Source: VRUE01 sp035693025
Lineage (GTDB): Bacteria > Actinomycetota > Thermoleophilia > Solirubrobacterales > 70-9
Length of the DNA: 64,000 nucleotides
Assembly (NCBI GenBank): GCA_035693025.1
Contig: DASSHI010000001.1
Coordinates: forward strand, 62,001 to 126,000
Direction of reading: 5' to 3'
A program made the translations under genes and the position numbers. Positions 47,060 through 58,370 of the stretch are shown piece after piece (the stretch's first letter is position 1; the number at the start of each line of letters is the position of its first letter). The notes under the pieces were generated by a model. It had not been told where the DNA came from. It did no database searches and was given only the letters and a program-made list of their open reading frames with translations.

Positions 47060-47503
47060 ATGGCATTCCGGGGTCTCTACGAGCACAGTCTCGACTCCAA
47101 GGACCGGCTCACGGTTCCCTCTCGCTTTCGGGCCGCGCTCTCCGACGGAATCGTTCTCTCCAAAGGCTTCGACCCCTGCGTCTGGGTGCACACGACCGAG
47201 GAGTTCGAGCAGCTCTCCGACCGCTTCCTCTCGCCGCACAGCCCCTTCGGCAAGGATGCGCGCAGCCTGCGCCGCCGCTTCCATGGCGGCTCCTTCGACG
47301 AGAAGCTCGATTCCGCCGGGCGCATCCGCGTCCCCAAGCCGCTGATCGAGCACGCCGGGCTTGCCGGCCCCTGTGTCGTGATCGGCGCCGGGGAGTACCT
47401 CGAGATCTGGAACGCCGAGGACTGGGCCCGACAGGAGGAGGAGCTCGACGCCTCCGCGCCCGAGATCGCCGAGGGCCTGGCCGCGAGCGGAGGGGTTGCG
47501 TGA
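47060..47503 (+). CDS. mraZ: Transcriptional regulator MraZ
   Basis: 147 residues, normal length. Two AbrB-like repeats: 'HSLDSKDRLTVPSRFRAALS' (about 11-30) and 'KLDSAGRIRVPKPLIEHAGL' (about 80-100), each with the D-x-x-x-R DNA-contact motif. MraZ forms a ring that binds the TGGG boxes in front of its own operon. ATG 47060 gives the start 'MAFRGLYEHSLDSKDRL'. The operon continues rsmH-ftsL-ftsI-murE-mraY. Confidence 0.95.
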   Translation: MAFRGLYEHSLDSKDRLTVPSRFRAALSDGIVLSKGFDPCVWVHTTEEFEQLSDRFLSPHSPFGKDARSLRRRFHGGSFDEKLDSAGRIRVPKPLIEHAGLAGPCVVIGAGEYLEIWNAEDWARQEEELDASAPEIAEGLAASGGVA

Positions 47504-47585
47504 GATGCAGGCCCATGCCGCTCATCCCGTTCTTTCCGACCGAGCCCGTCGCTATTCCGGGCCTGGTAGCGCAACCCTTATCTAT

Positions 47586-48539
47586 ATGCCGACCGAGCAC
47601 GAGCCAGTCCTCGCCGACGAGCTGACCGCCCTGCTGGCGCCGCAGGCGGGCCAGGTCGCAGTCGATTGCACCTTCGGGGGCGGCGGCCACGCGCGCCGCA
47701 TCGCCGCCGCGCTCGGGCCCGCCGGAACGCTGATCGCAATCGACCGCGACCCCGCGGCGGAGAGCCGCTTCGAGCGCTTCGCGAGCGAGGCCGCCTGTCA
47801 GACGCGCCTGCTCGGATGCGACTTCTCGGCAGGGCTTCGCACCCTGCGCGGCGAAGGAATCCGCCCAGACATGGTGTTCATGGACCTCGGAATGTCCTCG
47901 ATGCAGGTCGACGCCAGGGAGCGGGGATTCTCCTATTCCTACGACGCGCCGCTTGACATGAGGATGGACACGCGGCAGGAGTTCAGCGCCGCCGACCTCG
48001 TCAACGAGTGGCCGGAGTCGCGCATCGCCCAGGCTCTGCGCCGCTTCGGGGAGGAGCGCTATGCTGGCGGCATCGCCCGCGAGATCGTCCGCCGCCGGCC
48101 GCTGCAGACGACCGCCGAGCTGGTCGACGCGGTCAAGGCGGGCATGCCGGCCTCGGCGCGATTCGGCGGCGGCCACCCGGCGAAGCGGACCTTCCAGGCG
48201 TTGCGGATCGTCGTCAACGGGGAGCTCGACGCGCTCGACGACGCTCTGCCGACCGCCTGGTCGATGCTGCCGCTTGGCGGTCGTCTGGCTGCCATCTCCT
48301 TCCACTCGCTCGAGGATCGCCGCGTAAAGCAGTTCCTCGCCGATCGCGCGCGTGGCTGCGTCTGCCCGCCCGAGCTCCCGATCTGCACCTGTGGGCGCGA
48401 GCCCGAAGCCGAGCTGCTGACCCGCCGCGCAATTGCGCCCGAGGCCGCCGAGCAGACCGCCAACCCACGCTCCAGGTCCGCTCATCTGCGCGCCGCGGTG
48501 AAGATCGCGGCCGCGCAGGACGCCGGGAGCGCCGCCTGA
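47586..48539 (+). CDS. rsmH: 16S rRNA (cytosine-1402-N4) methyltransferase
   Basis: 317 residues from the ATG at 47586 (a normal family length). SAM-binding 'DCTFGGGGHARRIAAALG' and 'MVFMDLGMSSMQVDARERGF', C-terminal 'RIVVNGELDALDDALPTAWS' and 'FHSLEDRRVKQFL' are diagnostic. The family start 'HEPVLADELTALL' fits 47586; in-frame starts at 47505 or 47496 (overlapping mraZ) would add 27-30 residues. It methylates the P-site of 16S rRNA. Glu/Lys codons are GAG/AAG-rich here, unlike ftsI. Confidence 0.9.
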   Translation: MPTEHEPVLADELTALLAPQAGQVAVDCTFGGGGHARRIAAALGPAGTLIAIDRDPAAESRFERFASEAACQTRLLGCDFSAGLRTLRGEGIRPDMVFMDLGMSSMQVDARERGFSYSYDAPLDMRMDTRQEFSAADLVNEWPESRIAQALRRFGEERYAGGIAREIVRRRPLQTTAELVDAVKAGMPASARFGGGHPAKRTFQALRIVVNGELDALDDALPTAWSMLPLGGRLAAISFHSLEDRRVKQFLADRARGCVCPPELPICTCGREPEAELLTRRAIAPEAAEQTANPRSRSAHLRAAVKIAAAQDAGSAA

Positions 48540-49054
48540 TGGCCGCCGCAGCGACCGCTCGCAAGAGCGTCGCCTCTCCGGCCCGAATCTCGCGTCGCAA
48601 ACGAGCGCTCGTGGTGGCTCCGGAACGCAAGCCCGCACGGCGGGCGACCCCGAGCCGACGCCCGGGCGGCCAGTTGATCCCGTTCGCGGTCGGCACCGCC
48701 AGCGCCGTCCGCGGCCTGCCGGACTCGAGCCTGATCGTGCGGTTGACCCGCGGTCGGGCCTGGATCGCGGTCCTCGGAGTGCTCCTGGTCGGGATCGTCG
48801 CCCTCAACGTGATCACGCTCAGCCTCGCCGCAGGCTCAGGCCATATCGACCAGAACATCCAGGCGCTCGAAGAAGAGAATTCGCTCCTGCGCAGTCGCGA
48901 TGCCCAGCGGTCGGGCGCCGGGCGGATCGCGCACGAAGGCGCCGCGCTGGGCCTGAGCGCCGCGGCCGTCGAAGAAGTCGGCGCCGTTCGTGCCGGCTCC
49001 CGCGACGTCGAGACGGCGGCCAGTCGCCTGGCGGCGGCCGGATCGGCCTACTGA
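48539..49054 (+). CDS. ftsL: FtsL-like septum-formation protein
   Basis: 171 residues. A basic, disordered cytoplasmic N terminus of 75 residues, one membrane helix ('IAVLGVLLVGIVALNVITLS') and an extracellular coiled coil ('HIDQNIQALEEENSLLRSRD'). This is the FtsL/DivIC architecture in the right place between rsmH and ftsI. The sequence itself is not conserved. ATG overlaps the rsmH stop (TGATG). Confidence 0.75.
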   Translation: MAAAATARKSVASPARISRRKRALVVAPERKPARRATPSRRPGGQLIPFAVGTASAVRGLPDSSLIVRLTRGRAWIAVLGVLLVGIVALNVITLSLAAGSGHIDQNIQALEEENSLLRSRDAQRSGAGRIAHEGAALGLSAAAVEEVGAVRAGSRDVETAASRLAAAGSAY

Positions 49055-49061
49055 GGCGCGG

Positions 49062-50714
49062 ATGCGCACGATCGAGCGTCGGATCGGCCTCCTCTTCGCC
49101 GGCTTCCTGCTCTGCTTCTTGGTCATCGCGGGTCGCGCCTTTTGGCTGCAGGGGGTTCAAGGCGCCAAGCTCGCCTCCGAGGCCACCTATCAGCAGACGG
49201 ACGTCGTCACCGTGCCCGGCCTGCGCGGCGGCCTCCTCGATCGCTTCGGGAACCCGCTCGCCGTCTCCGAAGACGCGAAAACGATCTACGCCACGCCCTA
49301 CCAGGTGAAAAACCCGCCGCTGACGGCGGAAAAGCTGGCCTCGGCGCTCGGCCTCGAACAGGGCGAGGTGCTGAAGAGCCTGACCGAAGAATCGGGCTTC
49401 GCCTACGTGGCGCGCAAGGTCGCCCTGCCGCGAGCTGCGCGCGTGGCGCGACTCGAACTGCCTGGCATCGGCGAGCTACCCGATAGTCGCCGCACCTACC
49501 CGCAGGGCGATATGGCCGGCCAGACGATCGGCGTCGTCGGCGAGGACGGAAAGGGACTGACTGGTCTGGAGGCGGGGGAGGACTCGGCTCTGCGCGGCAC
49601 CGACGGCGAACGCCGGGTCGTCAACGACGCCCTCGGGGAACCGATCCGGACGGAAACGGTGAAGGAAGCCGAGGACGGCGAAGACGTGCGCCTGACGCTC
49701 GACCCGGCGATCCAGAAGGAGACCGAGCAGGCGCTGGGCGAAGTCGGCGAAGCGTACGCGCCCAAGGGAGCGACCGCGATCGTGATGGATCCGCGCGACT
49801 CTCAGCTCCTGGCCATCGCCAACTGGCCGCCCGTCGATCCGTCCGATCTCGAAAACGCGACCCCCGAAGACCTGATGAACCGCGCGACGGGCTTCAACTA
49901 CGAGCCGGGCTCGACCTTCAAGGCCTTCACCGTCTCGGCGGCGCTGGAGGAAGGCGTGGTCACGCCGACCAGCGGCTTCACGATCCCGCCCTCCCTGCAG
50001 GTCGCCGATCGCACCATCGAAGACGCGGAGGAACACGGCACCGAGAACCTCAGCGTCGCCGAAATCCTCGCCAAGTCGTCGAACATCGGCGCGGTCGAGA
50101 TCGGGCTGCAGCTCGGCGCCGACCGTTTCAGCAAGTGGATCGACCGCTTCGGCTTCGGCCGGCCGACGGGCGTCCAGTTCCCGGGTGAGGAAGAGGGAAT
50201 CGTGCCGCCGCTCGACGAATACTCGGGCTCGACGATGGGCAACCTGCCGATGGGCCAGGGGCTCTCGGTGACGCCGATGCAGATGATCGCCGGCTACGCG
50301 GCGATCGCCAACGGCGGCATGCTGCGCCCGCCGCAGTTGATCGAGAAGATCGGTGAAGAAGCGGTGCACGAGCCGCGCGGCCACCGCGTGATCACTCCGG
50401 CCGTCGCCGAAGAGGTGCGGACGATGCTCGAGGGCGTGCTGGCGCCGGGTGGAACCGCCTCGGAGGTCAGCGTCCCCGGCTACACGCTGGCGGGCAAGAC
50501 CGGCACCGCGCAGGTCGCCGAAAACGGCACTTACTCGGAAACCAAGTACGTGGCGTCCTTCATCGGCTTCGCCCCCGCCGCCGACCCGCGCCTGCTGGTC
50601 GCGGTGATCGTCGACCAGCCGCAGGGGGAAATCTACGGCGGGTCGGTGGCGGCGCCGGCTTTTGGCAAAATCGCGGCGTTCGCGCTTCCTTATCTCGGGG
50701 TTCCGCAGGAATAG
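49062..50714 (+). CDS. ftsI: Division transpeptidase (class B penicillin-binding protein FtsI/PBP3)
   Basis: 550 residues. Short cytoplasmic tail, one membrane helix (GLLFAGFLLCFLVIAGRAFW), pedestal domain and transpeptidase domain. Active-site motifs: 'EPGSTFKAFTV' (S-x-x-K), 'SSNIG' (S-x-N), 'LAGKTGTAQV' (K-T-G). It crosslinks septal peptidoglycan. ATG 49062 is 8 bases after ftsL. Glu is often GAA and Lys AAA, unlike rsmH and murE. Confidence 0.95.
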   Translation: MRTIERRIGLLFAGFLLCFLVIAGRAFWLQGVQGAKLASEATYQQTDVVTVPGLRGGLLDRFGNPLAVSEDAKTIYATPYQVKNPPLTAEKLASALGLEQGEVLKSLTEESGFAYVARKVALPRAARVARLELPGIGELPDSRRTYPQGDMAGQTIGVVGEDGKGLTGLEAGEDSALRGTDGERRVVNDALGEPIRTETVKEAEDGEDVRLTLDPAIQKETEQALGEVGEAYAPKGATAIVMDPRDSQLLAIANWPPVDPSDLENATPEDLMNRATGFNYEPGSTFKAFTVSAALEEGVVTPTSGFTIPPSLQVADRTIEDAEEHGTENLSVAEILAKSSNIGAVEIGLQLGADRFSKWIDRFGFGRPTGVQFPGEEEGIVPPLDEYSGSTMGNLPMGQGLSVTPMQMIAGYAAIANGGMLRPPQLIEKIGEEAVHEPRGHRVITPAVAEEVRTMLEGVLAPGGTASEVSVPGYTLAGKTGTAQVAENGTYSETKYVASFIGFAPAADPRLLVAVIVDQPQGEIYGGSVAAPAFGKIAAFALPYLGVPQE

Positions 50715-50739
50715 GAAAGGGTTCCTGGCGGTGCGAGGG

Positions 50740-50859
50740 CGGGCAATGGGGCACCCCTCCTGCTTGCTGGGTTTTTCGCCCTCGAGTTGGTGGCCGTCCG
50801 AGATCCAGGTTGGGGCGAAAAACGGACGCCGCTGCGCTGGAGGGGCGCCCCATCGCCCG
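50740..50859. repeat. Copy B of the ~120-base palindromic element, between ftsI and murE
   Basis: Outer arms GGGCAATGGGGCACCCCTCC (50741-50760) and GGAGGGGCGCCCCATCGCCC (50839-50858), complementary with G-U pairs. Core TGCTTGCTGGGTTTTTCGCC and GGGGCGAAAAACGGACGCCG is nearly the reverse complement of copy A at 32158. It fills most of the ftsI-murE gap (50715-50904), splitting an operon normally continuous. Confidence 0.8.
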
Positions 50860-50904
50860 TTCGTGAGGCGTTGAGACCCGATCCTCTACCTACAATCGCG
50901 GGCT

Positions 50905-52356
50905 GTGAGATTGGAGGCGCTTGCCGCGGTAGCTGGAGGGGCTCGGATGGTGGGCGACGGGTCTGTGGAGGTTGCCGACCTTGCTTATGACAGTCGGAAG
51001 GTGGGGCCCGGGACGTTGTTCTTCTGTGTGCCGGGGGAGAAGGTAGACGGGCATGAGTTCGGGGTGGCTGCGGTTGAGGCGGGGGCCGTCGGGCTGGTGG
51101 TCGAGCGGGAGCTCGAGGTGGATGCCGTGCAGGTGGTCGTGGGGGACGCGCGGGCGGCTATGGCGCCGATCGCGGCGCGGTTCTTCGGCGATCCGACGGC
51201 GGAGCTGAAGGTCGCCGGGATCACCGGGACCAACGGGAAGACGACCACGGCGTTTCTCCTGCGGGAGATCCTCGAGTCGGCGGGCGTGCGGACCGGGCTG
51301 CTGGGGACCGTGAAGCAGATCGTCGGCGGTGTCGAGGAGGAGGTCGAGCGGACGACGCCGGAGGCGATCGATCTGCAAAGGGCGTTCAGGCGGATGCTCG
51401 ACGGGGGCGACGAGGCCTGCGCGATGGAGGTCTCCTCGCACGCTCTGGCCCTGCACCGCGCCGACGCGATCCACTTCGACGTCGCTCTCTTCACCAACCT
51501 GACCCAGGACCACCTCGACTTCCACGCGGACATGGAGGACTACTTCCGCTCGAAGCGGATCCTGTTCGGGATGGAGCCCGGGACGGCGATCGTCAACGTC
51601 GACGACTCCTACGGCCGCCGCCTGGCCGAGGAATTCGACTGCACCACCTTCTCTCCCACGGGCGGCGATGCCGACCTCAGGGCAAGCGATGTCGGCCTCG
51701 CCGCCCGTGGCTCCGAGTTCACGATCGACCCACCGGGCATCGCCGTGGAAATCGGACTGGCCGGCCACTTCAACGTCGCCAATGCCCTGGGGGCCTTTGC
51801 CGCCGCGCTTGCTCTCGGGGTCGACCCGGCGGAAGCAGTCACGGCCCTTGCCGAGGCGTCGCCGCCCCCCGGTCGCTTCGAGCCGGTCGACGAGGGTCAG
51901 CCGTTCGCCGTGCTGGTCGATTACGCGCACACTCCCGACTCGCTCGAGAACGTGCTGCGGGCCGCGCGGCGGCTGGGTGAGGGTCGTTTGATCTCCGTCT
52001 TCGGCGCCGGCGGCGACCGCGACCGCGGCAAGCGCCCACAGATGGGCCGCGCCGGCGCCGAGCTCTCCGACCTGGCGATCGTCACCTCGGACAATCCTCG
52101 CTCGGAGGATCCCGAGGCGATCGTCGCCGAGGTCCTCGCCGGGGTCGGCGATCGCAGTGGGGTCGAGGTCGAGGTGGACCGGCGCGCCGCGATCGCCGAC
52201 GCTCTCTCGCACGCCGAGCCCGGCGACACCGTGGTGATTGCCGGCAAGGGACATGAGCAGGGGCAGGAGTTCGAGGGCGGGCGCAAGCTGCCCTTCGACG
52301 ACCGCCAGGTGGCGCGCGAGGAGCTGCGCCGCATAGGCTTCGCGGGCCTCCGATGA
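50905..52356 (+). CDS. murE: UDP-MurNAc-tripeptide synthetase MurE
   Basis: 483 residues, GTG start. N-terminal uridine-binding domain ('VADLAYDSRKVGPGTLFFCV'), ATP site 'GITGTNGKTTTAFLLREIL', 'EVSSHALALHRADAIHFDVA' and the third-residue specificity motif 'TSDNPRSEDPEAIV' (D-N-P-R means meso-diaminopimelate). Adds mDAP to UDP-MurNAc-Ala-Glu. It is separated from ftsI by the palindromic element at 50740. Confidence 0.93.
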   Translation: MRLEALAAVAGGARMVGDGSVEVADLAYDSRKVGPGTLFFCVPGEKVDGHEFGVAAVEAGAVGLVVERELEVDAVQVVVGDARAAMAPIAARFFGDPTAELKVAGITGTNGKTTTAFLLREILESAGVRTGLLGTVKQIVGGVEEEVERTTPEAIDLQRAFRRMLDGGDEACAMEVSSHALALHRADAIHFDVALFTNLTQDHLDFHADMEDYFRSKRILFGMEPGTAIVNVDDSYGRRLAEEFDCTTFSPTGGDADLRASDVGLAARGSEFTIDPPGIAVEIGLAGHFNVANALGAFAAALALGVDPAEAVTALAEASPPPGRFEPVDEGQPFAVLVDYAHTPDSLENVLRAARRLGEGRLISVFGAGGDRDRGKRPQMGRAGAELSDLAIVTSDNPRSEDPEAIVAEVLAGVGDRSGVEVEVDRRAAIADALSHAEPGDTVVIAGKGHEQGQEFEGGRKLPFDDRQVAREELRRIGFAGLR

Positions 52357-52403
52357 ACGACCGCTACCACGCCAGCCCGGCCGCGACGGCGGAGCCGCTC
52401 TGA
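52353..52403 (+). CDS. 16-residue ORF in the murF position
   Basis: Sequence MNDRYHASPAATAEPL. Its ATG overlaps the murE stop (ATGA), and its TGA overlaps the mraY start (TGATG). murF is the usual gene between murE and mraY. The peptide is too short to show homology. It might be a remnant of a deleted murF start, or a coupling peptide that keeps mraY translation linked to murE. Confidence 0.4.
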   Translation: MNDRYHASPAATAEPL

Positions 52404-53377
52404 TGGGCGAGGTCCTGATCGCGGGCATGGCGGCGATGCTGATCTGCATCTTCCTCGGGCCGAAGTTCATCGAGTACCTGCGGGTGAAGGAGTTCGGCCA
52501 GCACATCCGCGAGGAGGGCCCGCAGGAGCACCACGCCAAGGCGGGCACGCCGACGATGGGCGGCCTGATCGTCTTCGCGGCGATCTGCGTGCCCTACCTG
52601 GTCCTCTCCAACCGCGACCCGCAGAGCCTCGCCGTCTTCGGCGTGGCGATGGGCTGTGCCGCGCTCGGCTTCGCCGACGACTTCATCAAGATCGTCAAGC
52701 GCCGCTCGCTCGGCCTCTCGGCGCGCTGGAAGCTGGTCGGCCAGCTGCTGCTCGCCCTCGGCCTCTGGTGGGTGGCGCGGCACGAGGTCGGGCTCGAACC
52801 GACGCTCTACTTCCGCATCGGCGACGCCAGCCTCCAGCTCGGCCCGGTGCTCTACTTCGTCCTCGTCTTCCTCGTCATCGCCGGGACCTCCAACGGCGTC
52901 AATCTCACCGACGGCCTCGACGGCCTCGCCGCCGGCTCCTGCGCGATCGTCCTGCTCGCCTATACCGCGATCGCCTTCGTCGCCAACCAGCAGCAGGATC
53001 TGGCGCTGCTCTCGGCGTGCCTGGTCGGCGCCTGCGTCGGCTTCCTCTGGTTCAACGCCTTCCCGGCGTCCATCTTCATGGGGGACACCGGCTCGCTCGG
53101 GCTCGGCGGCGCGATCGGCGCGCTCGCGGTGATGACCCAGACCGAGGTCCTGCTGATCATCATCGGCGGCATCTTCGTGATCGAGGCCCTCTCGGTCGCG
53201 GTCCAGGTCTTCTCGTTCAAGACCTTCCGCCGCCGCGTCCTGCTGATGGCGCCGCTGCACCACCACTTCGAGATGATGGCCTGGTCGGAGACGAAGATCA
53301 TGCTCCGGTTCTGGATCATCGCCGCCGTCTGCTCCGGCATCGGCTTCACCCTGTATCAGCAATCGATCGGCCGCTGA
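52403..53377 (+). CDS. mraY: Phospho-MurNAc-pentapeptide transferase MraY
   Basis: 324 residues, about ten membrane segments. 'KAGTPTMGGLIVFAAICVPY', 'LGFADDFIKIVKRRSLGLSA' (Asp-Asp of the active site), 'GTSNGVNLTDGLDGLAAGSC', and 'FLWFNAFPASIFMGDTGSLG' are the family blocks; 'APLHHHFEMM' closes the active site. It makes lipid I from UDP-MurNAc-pentapeptide and undecaprenyl phosphate. The division cluster stops here; uvrA follows. Confidence 0.95.
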   Translation: MGEVLIAGMAAMLICIFLGPKFIEYLRVKEFGQHIREEGPQEHHAKAGTPTMGGLIVFAAICVPYLVLSNRDPQSLAVFGVAMGCAALGFADDFIKIVKRRSLGLSARWKLVGQLLLALGLWWVARHEVGLEPTLYFRIGDASLQLGPVLYFVLVFLVIAGTSNGVNLTDGLDGLAAGSCAIVLLAYTAIAFVANQQQDLALLSACLVGACVGFLWFNAFPASIFMGDTGSLGLGGAIGALAVMTQTEVLLIIIGGIFVIEALSVAVQVFSFKTFRRRVLLMAPLHHHFEMMAWSETKIMLRFWIIAAVCSGIGFTLYQQSIGR

Positions 53378-53453
53378 TTTTCCCCCGTATAGAGGGCGAA
53401 GGGCCGGCTCCGGGTGGGGGAACGTCTGTTCGCCTGCGTAGAATCGGTCCGTA

Positions 53454-56330
<2,877 letters not shown>

Positions 56331-56366
56331 AGCAGTTGCATTCGCCTTGGCTCGAAATGTGTGGCG

Positions 56367-56395
56367 TTGGTGACGCCGGGGCGTTACCGTAGAGA
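56367..56395 (+). promoter_or_regulatory. Promoter of the sugar ABC operon
   Basis: -35-like TTGGTG (56367-56372), 17-base spacer, -10-like TAGAGA (56390-56395). GGCGT...ACGCC around the -35 box makes a small dyad that could be an operator. An AAGGAGG ribosome site lies before the ATG at 56447. The operon covers the three importer genes to 59587. Confidence 0.45.
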
Positions 56396-56446
56396 ATGAA
56401 ATTTGCGGCAAGCGGGTAAGGGCAGGGCTGGAAAAAGGAGGAGTTC

Positions 56447-57553
56447 ATGTCCCGATCAGCTCTGAAGCGATTCCCCGTCGCGGCCGGTGTGTTGTTGGCC
56501 TTGGTCGCCGTCGGCGCCGGGTGTGGCGGTAGCGACAACGGCGGTGGGGGTGGTGGGGGCGGCGCGACGATCGCCCTGCTGCTTCCCGAAAACGAAACGC
56601 CCCGTTACGAGTCCGACGACAGGCCGGACTTCGAAAAAGCCGTCGAAGAAGAATGCCCGGACTGCGAAGTCCTCTACAGCAACGCCGGCGGCGATGCGGC
56701 AAAGCAGCAGAGCCAAGCAGAAGCGGCGCTGACCCAGGGGGCCGAAGTTCTCGTCGTCGACCCGATGGACTCCAAATCGGCTGCGGCGATCGCCGAAAAG
56801 GCCAAAGCCCAAAACGTTCCGGTGGTCAGCTATGACCGGCTGATCGAAAACGGCGAAGTCGACGCCTACATCTCCTTCGACAACAAAAAAGTCGGCGAAC
56901 TCCAGGCCGAAACGCTGGCGAAGAAATTGAAAGAAGACGGCAGCGCCAGCGGCCCGATCATCATGATCAACGGCGATCCTGCCGATCCCAACGCGGCGCT
57001 CTTCAAAGAAGGCGCTCACACCGGGCTCGAAGCGGCCGGTATCCAGATCGCCAAGGAATACGACACGCCCGGGTGGTCTGCCGAAAACGCCCAGCGCGAG
57101 GCCCAGCAGGCGATCACGGCGCTCGGCAGCAACGGGTTCGCGGGCATCTACGCCGCCAACGACGACACGGGCGGCGGTGCGATCGCGGCGATGAAAGGCG
57201 CCGGGATCAACCCCTCCGAAAAGCCCGTCACGGGCCAGGACGCGACCGTCGCCGGCCTGCAGCGGATCCTCGCCGGCCAGCAGTACATGACGGTCTACAA
57301 GGAAATCCAGCCGGAGGCGCAGATCAGCGCCGAAATCGCCATCGCGCTGGCCGAAGGCGAAGAAGTGCCGCAGGACAAAGTCACCGAAGAAGTCGAAAAC
57401 GGCAAAGTCAAAGTGCCGTCGGTCCTGCTCAAACCTATCGCCGTGACCAAAGACAACGTCAAGAGCACGGTGGTCGCCGACGAATTCGTCACCGCGTCGG
57501 AACTCTGCACCAGCGCGTTCAAGACCGCCTGCAAGGAAGCGGGGATCTCCTAG
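56447..57553 (+). CDS. Xylose-type sugar-binding lipoprotein of an ABC importer
   Basis: 368 residues. Lipobox 'VGAGCGG' followed by a Gly-rich linker, then periplasmic-binding type 1 domain: 'IALLLPENETPRYESDDRPD', 'VVSYDRLIENGEVDAYISFD' (ligand contacts in XylF), 'GFAGIYAANDDTGGGAIAAM' and 'ITAL...QDATVAGLQRILAG'. Captures a pentose or hexose outside the membrane. Nearly all Glu are GAA and most Lys AAA, strongly different from the ATPase and permease genes that follow. Perhaps high-level expression or another codon selection. Confidence 0.85.
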   Translation: MSRSALKRFPVAAGVLLALVAVGAGCGGSDNGGGGGGGGATIALLLPENETPRYESDDRPDFEKAVEEECPDCEVLYSNAGGDAAKQQSQAEAALTQGAEVLVVDPMDSKSAAAIAEKAKAQNVPVVSYDRLIENGEVDAYISFDNKKVGELQAETLAKKLKEDGSASGPIIMINGDPADPNAALFKEGAHTGLEAAGIQIAKEYDTPGWSAENAQREAQQAITALGSNGFAGIYAANDDTGGGAIAAMKGAGINPSEKPVTGQDATVAGLQRILAGQQYMTVYKEIQPEAQISAEIAIALAEGEEVPQDKVTEEVENGKVKVPSVLLKPIAVTKDNVKSTVVADEFVTASELCTSAFKTACKEAGIS

Positions 57554-57572
57554 GACAGCAGGAGGCGGAGCT

Positions 57573-58370
57573 ATGAGCCCCGAGGGCCCCCTCCTCGAGC
57601 TCGACGGAGTGAGCAAGCGATTCGGCCCGGTCCAGGCTCTGGACCGGGTCGACTTCGCCGTCCATGCCGGTGAGGTCGTCGGTCTCGTCGGCGACAACGG
57701 CGCCGGCAAGTCGACGCTGGTGAAGACGATTGCCGGCATCCACACCGCAGACGAAGGGCAGATCCGCTTCGACGGTCGCGAGATCAAGGTCACGCGGCCG
57801 CAGGACGCGACCCAGCTCGGAATCGCCACCGTCTATCAGGATCTCGCCCTCTGCGACAACCTCGACGTCGTCGCCAACGTCTTCCTGGGCCAGGAGGAGA
57901 TATCGCCGGGCACCGGGGAGGTCTCGCGCCAGCTCGACGAGGCGAAGATGGAGCACAGCGCCGGTGAGCTGCTGTCCAGCCTGGCGGTGACGATTCCCAG
58001 CATGCGCACCGAGGTCGGGACGCTTTCGGGCGGCCAGCGTCAGCAGGTCGCGGTTGCCCGTTCCCTGCTGGGAGAGCCCCGGGTCGTCCTGCTCGACGAG
58101 CCCACCGCGGCGCTCGGGGTGCCTCAGACCAAGCAGGTGCTGGAGCTGATCGGCCGCCTGCGGGAGCGCGGCCTCGGGGTTGTCGTGATCAGCCACAACC
58201 TCGCCAACGTCTTCGAGGTCGCCGACCGGATCGTCGTCCTGCGCCTCGGCCGGACCGCCGGGGACTTCCAGGCGGAACAGACGACCGAGGAGCACGTCGT
58301 CGCGGCGATCACCGGTCTCGGCGAGGGCACGAACGGCAATGGCGCGGACGAGGGGAAGGAGGAGCGATGA
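57573..58370 (+). CDS. Single-domain sugar ABC ATPase
   Basis: 265 residues. Walker A 'LVGDNGAGKSTLVKTIAGIH', signature 'TLSGGQRQQVAVARSLLG', Walker B 'VVLLDEPTAALG', switch His 'VISHNLANVFEVADR'. Most sugar ABC importers of this class have a duplicated ATPase of about 500 residues; this has one, so it should work as a homodimer (as in FrcA-like systems). Its 3' end overlaps the permease start (ATGA). Confidence 0.85.
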   Translation: MSPEGPLLELDGVSKRFGPVQALDRVDFAVHAGEVVGLVGDNGAGKSTLVKTIAGIHTADEGQIRFDGREIKVTRPQDATQLGIATVYQDLALCDNLDVVANVFLGQEEISPGTGEVSRQLDEAKMEHSAGELLSSLAVTIPSMRTEVGTLSGGQRQQVAVARSLLGEPRVVLLDEPTAALGVPQTKQVLELIGRLRERGLGVVVISHNLANVFEVADRIVVLRLGRTAGDFQAEQTTEEHVVAAITGLGEGTNGNGADEGKEER

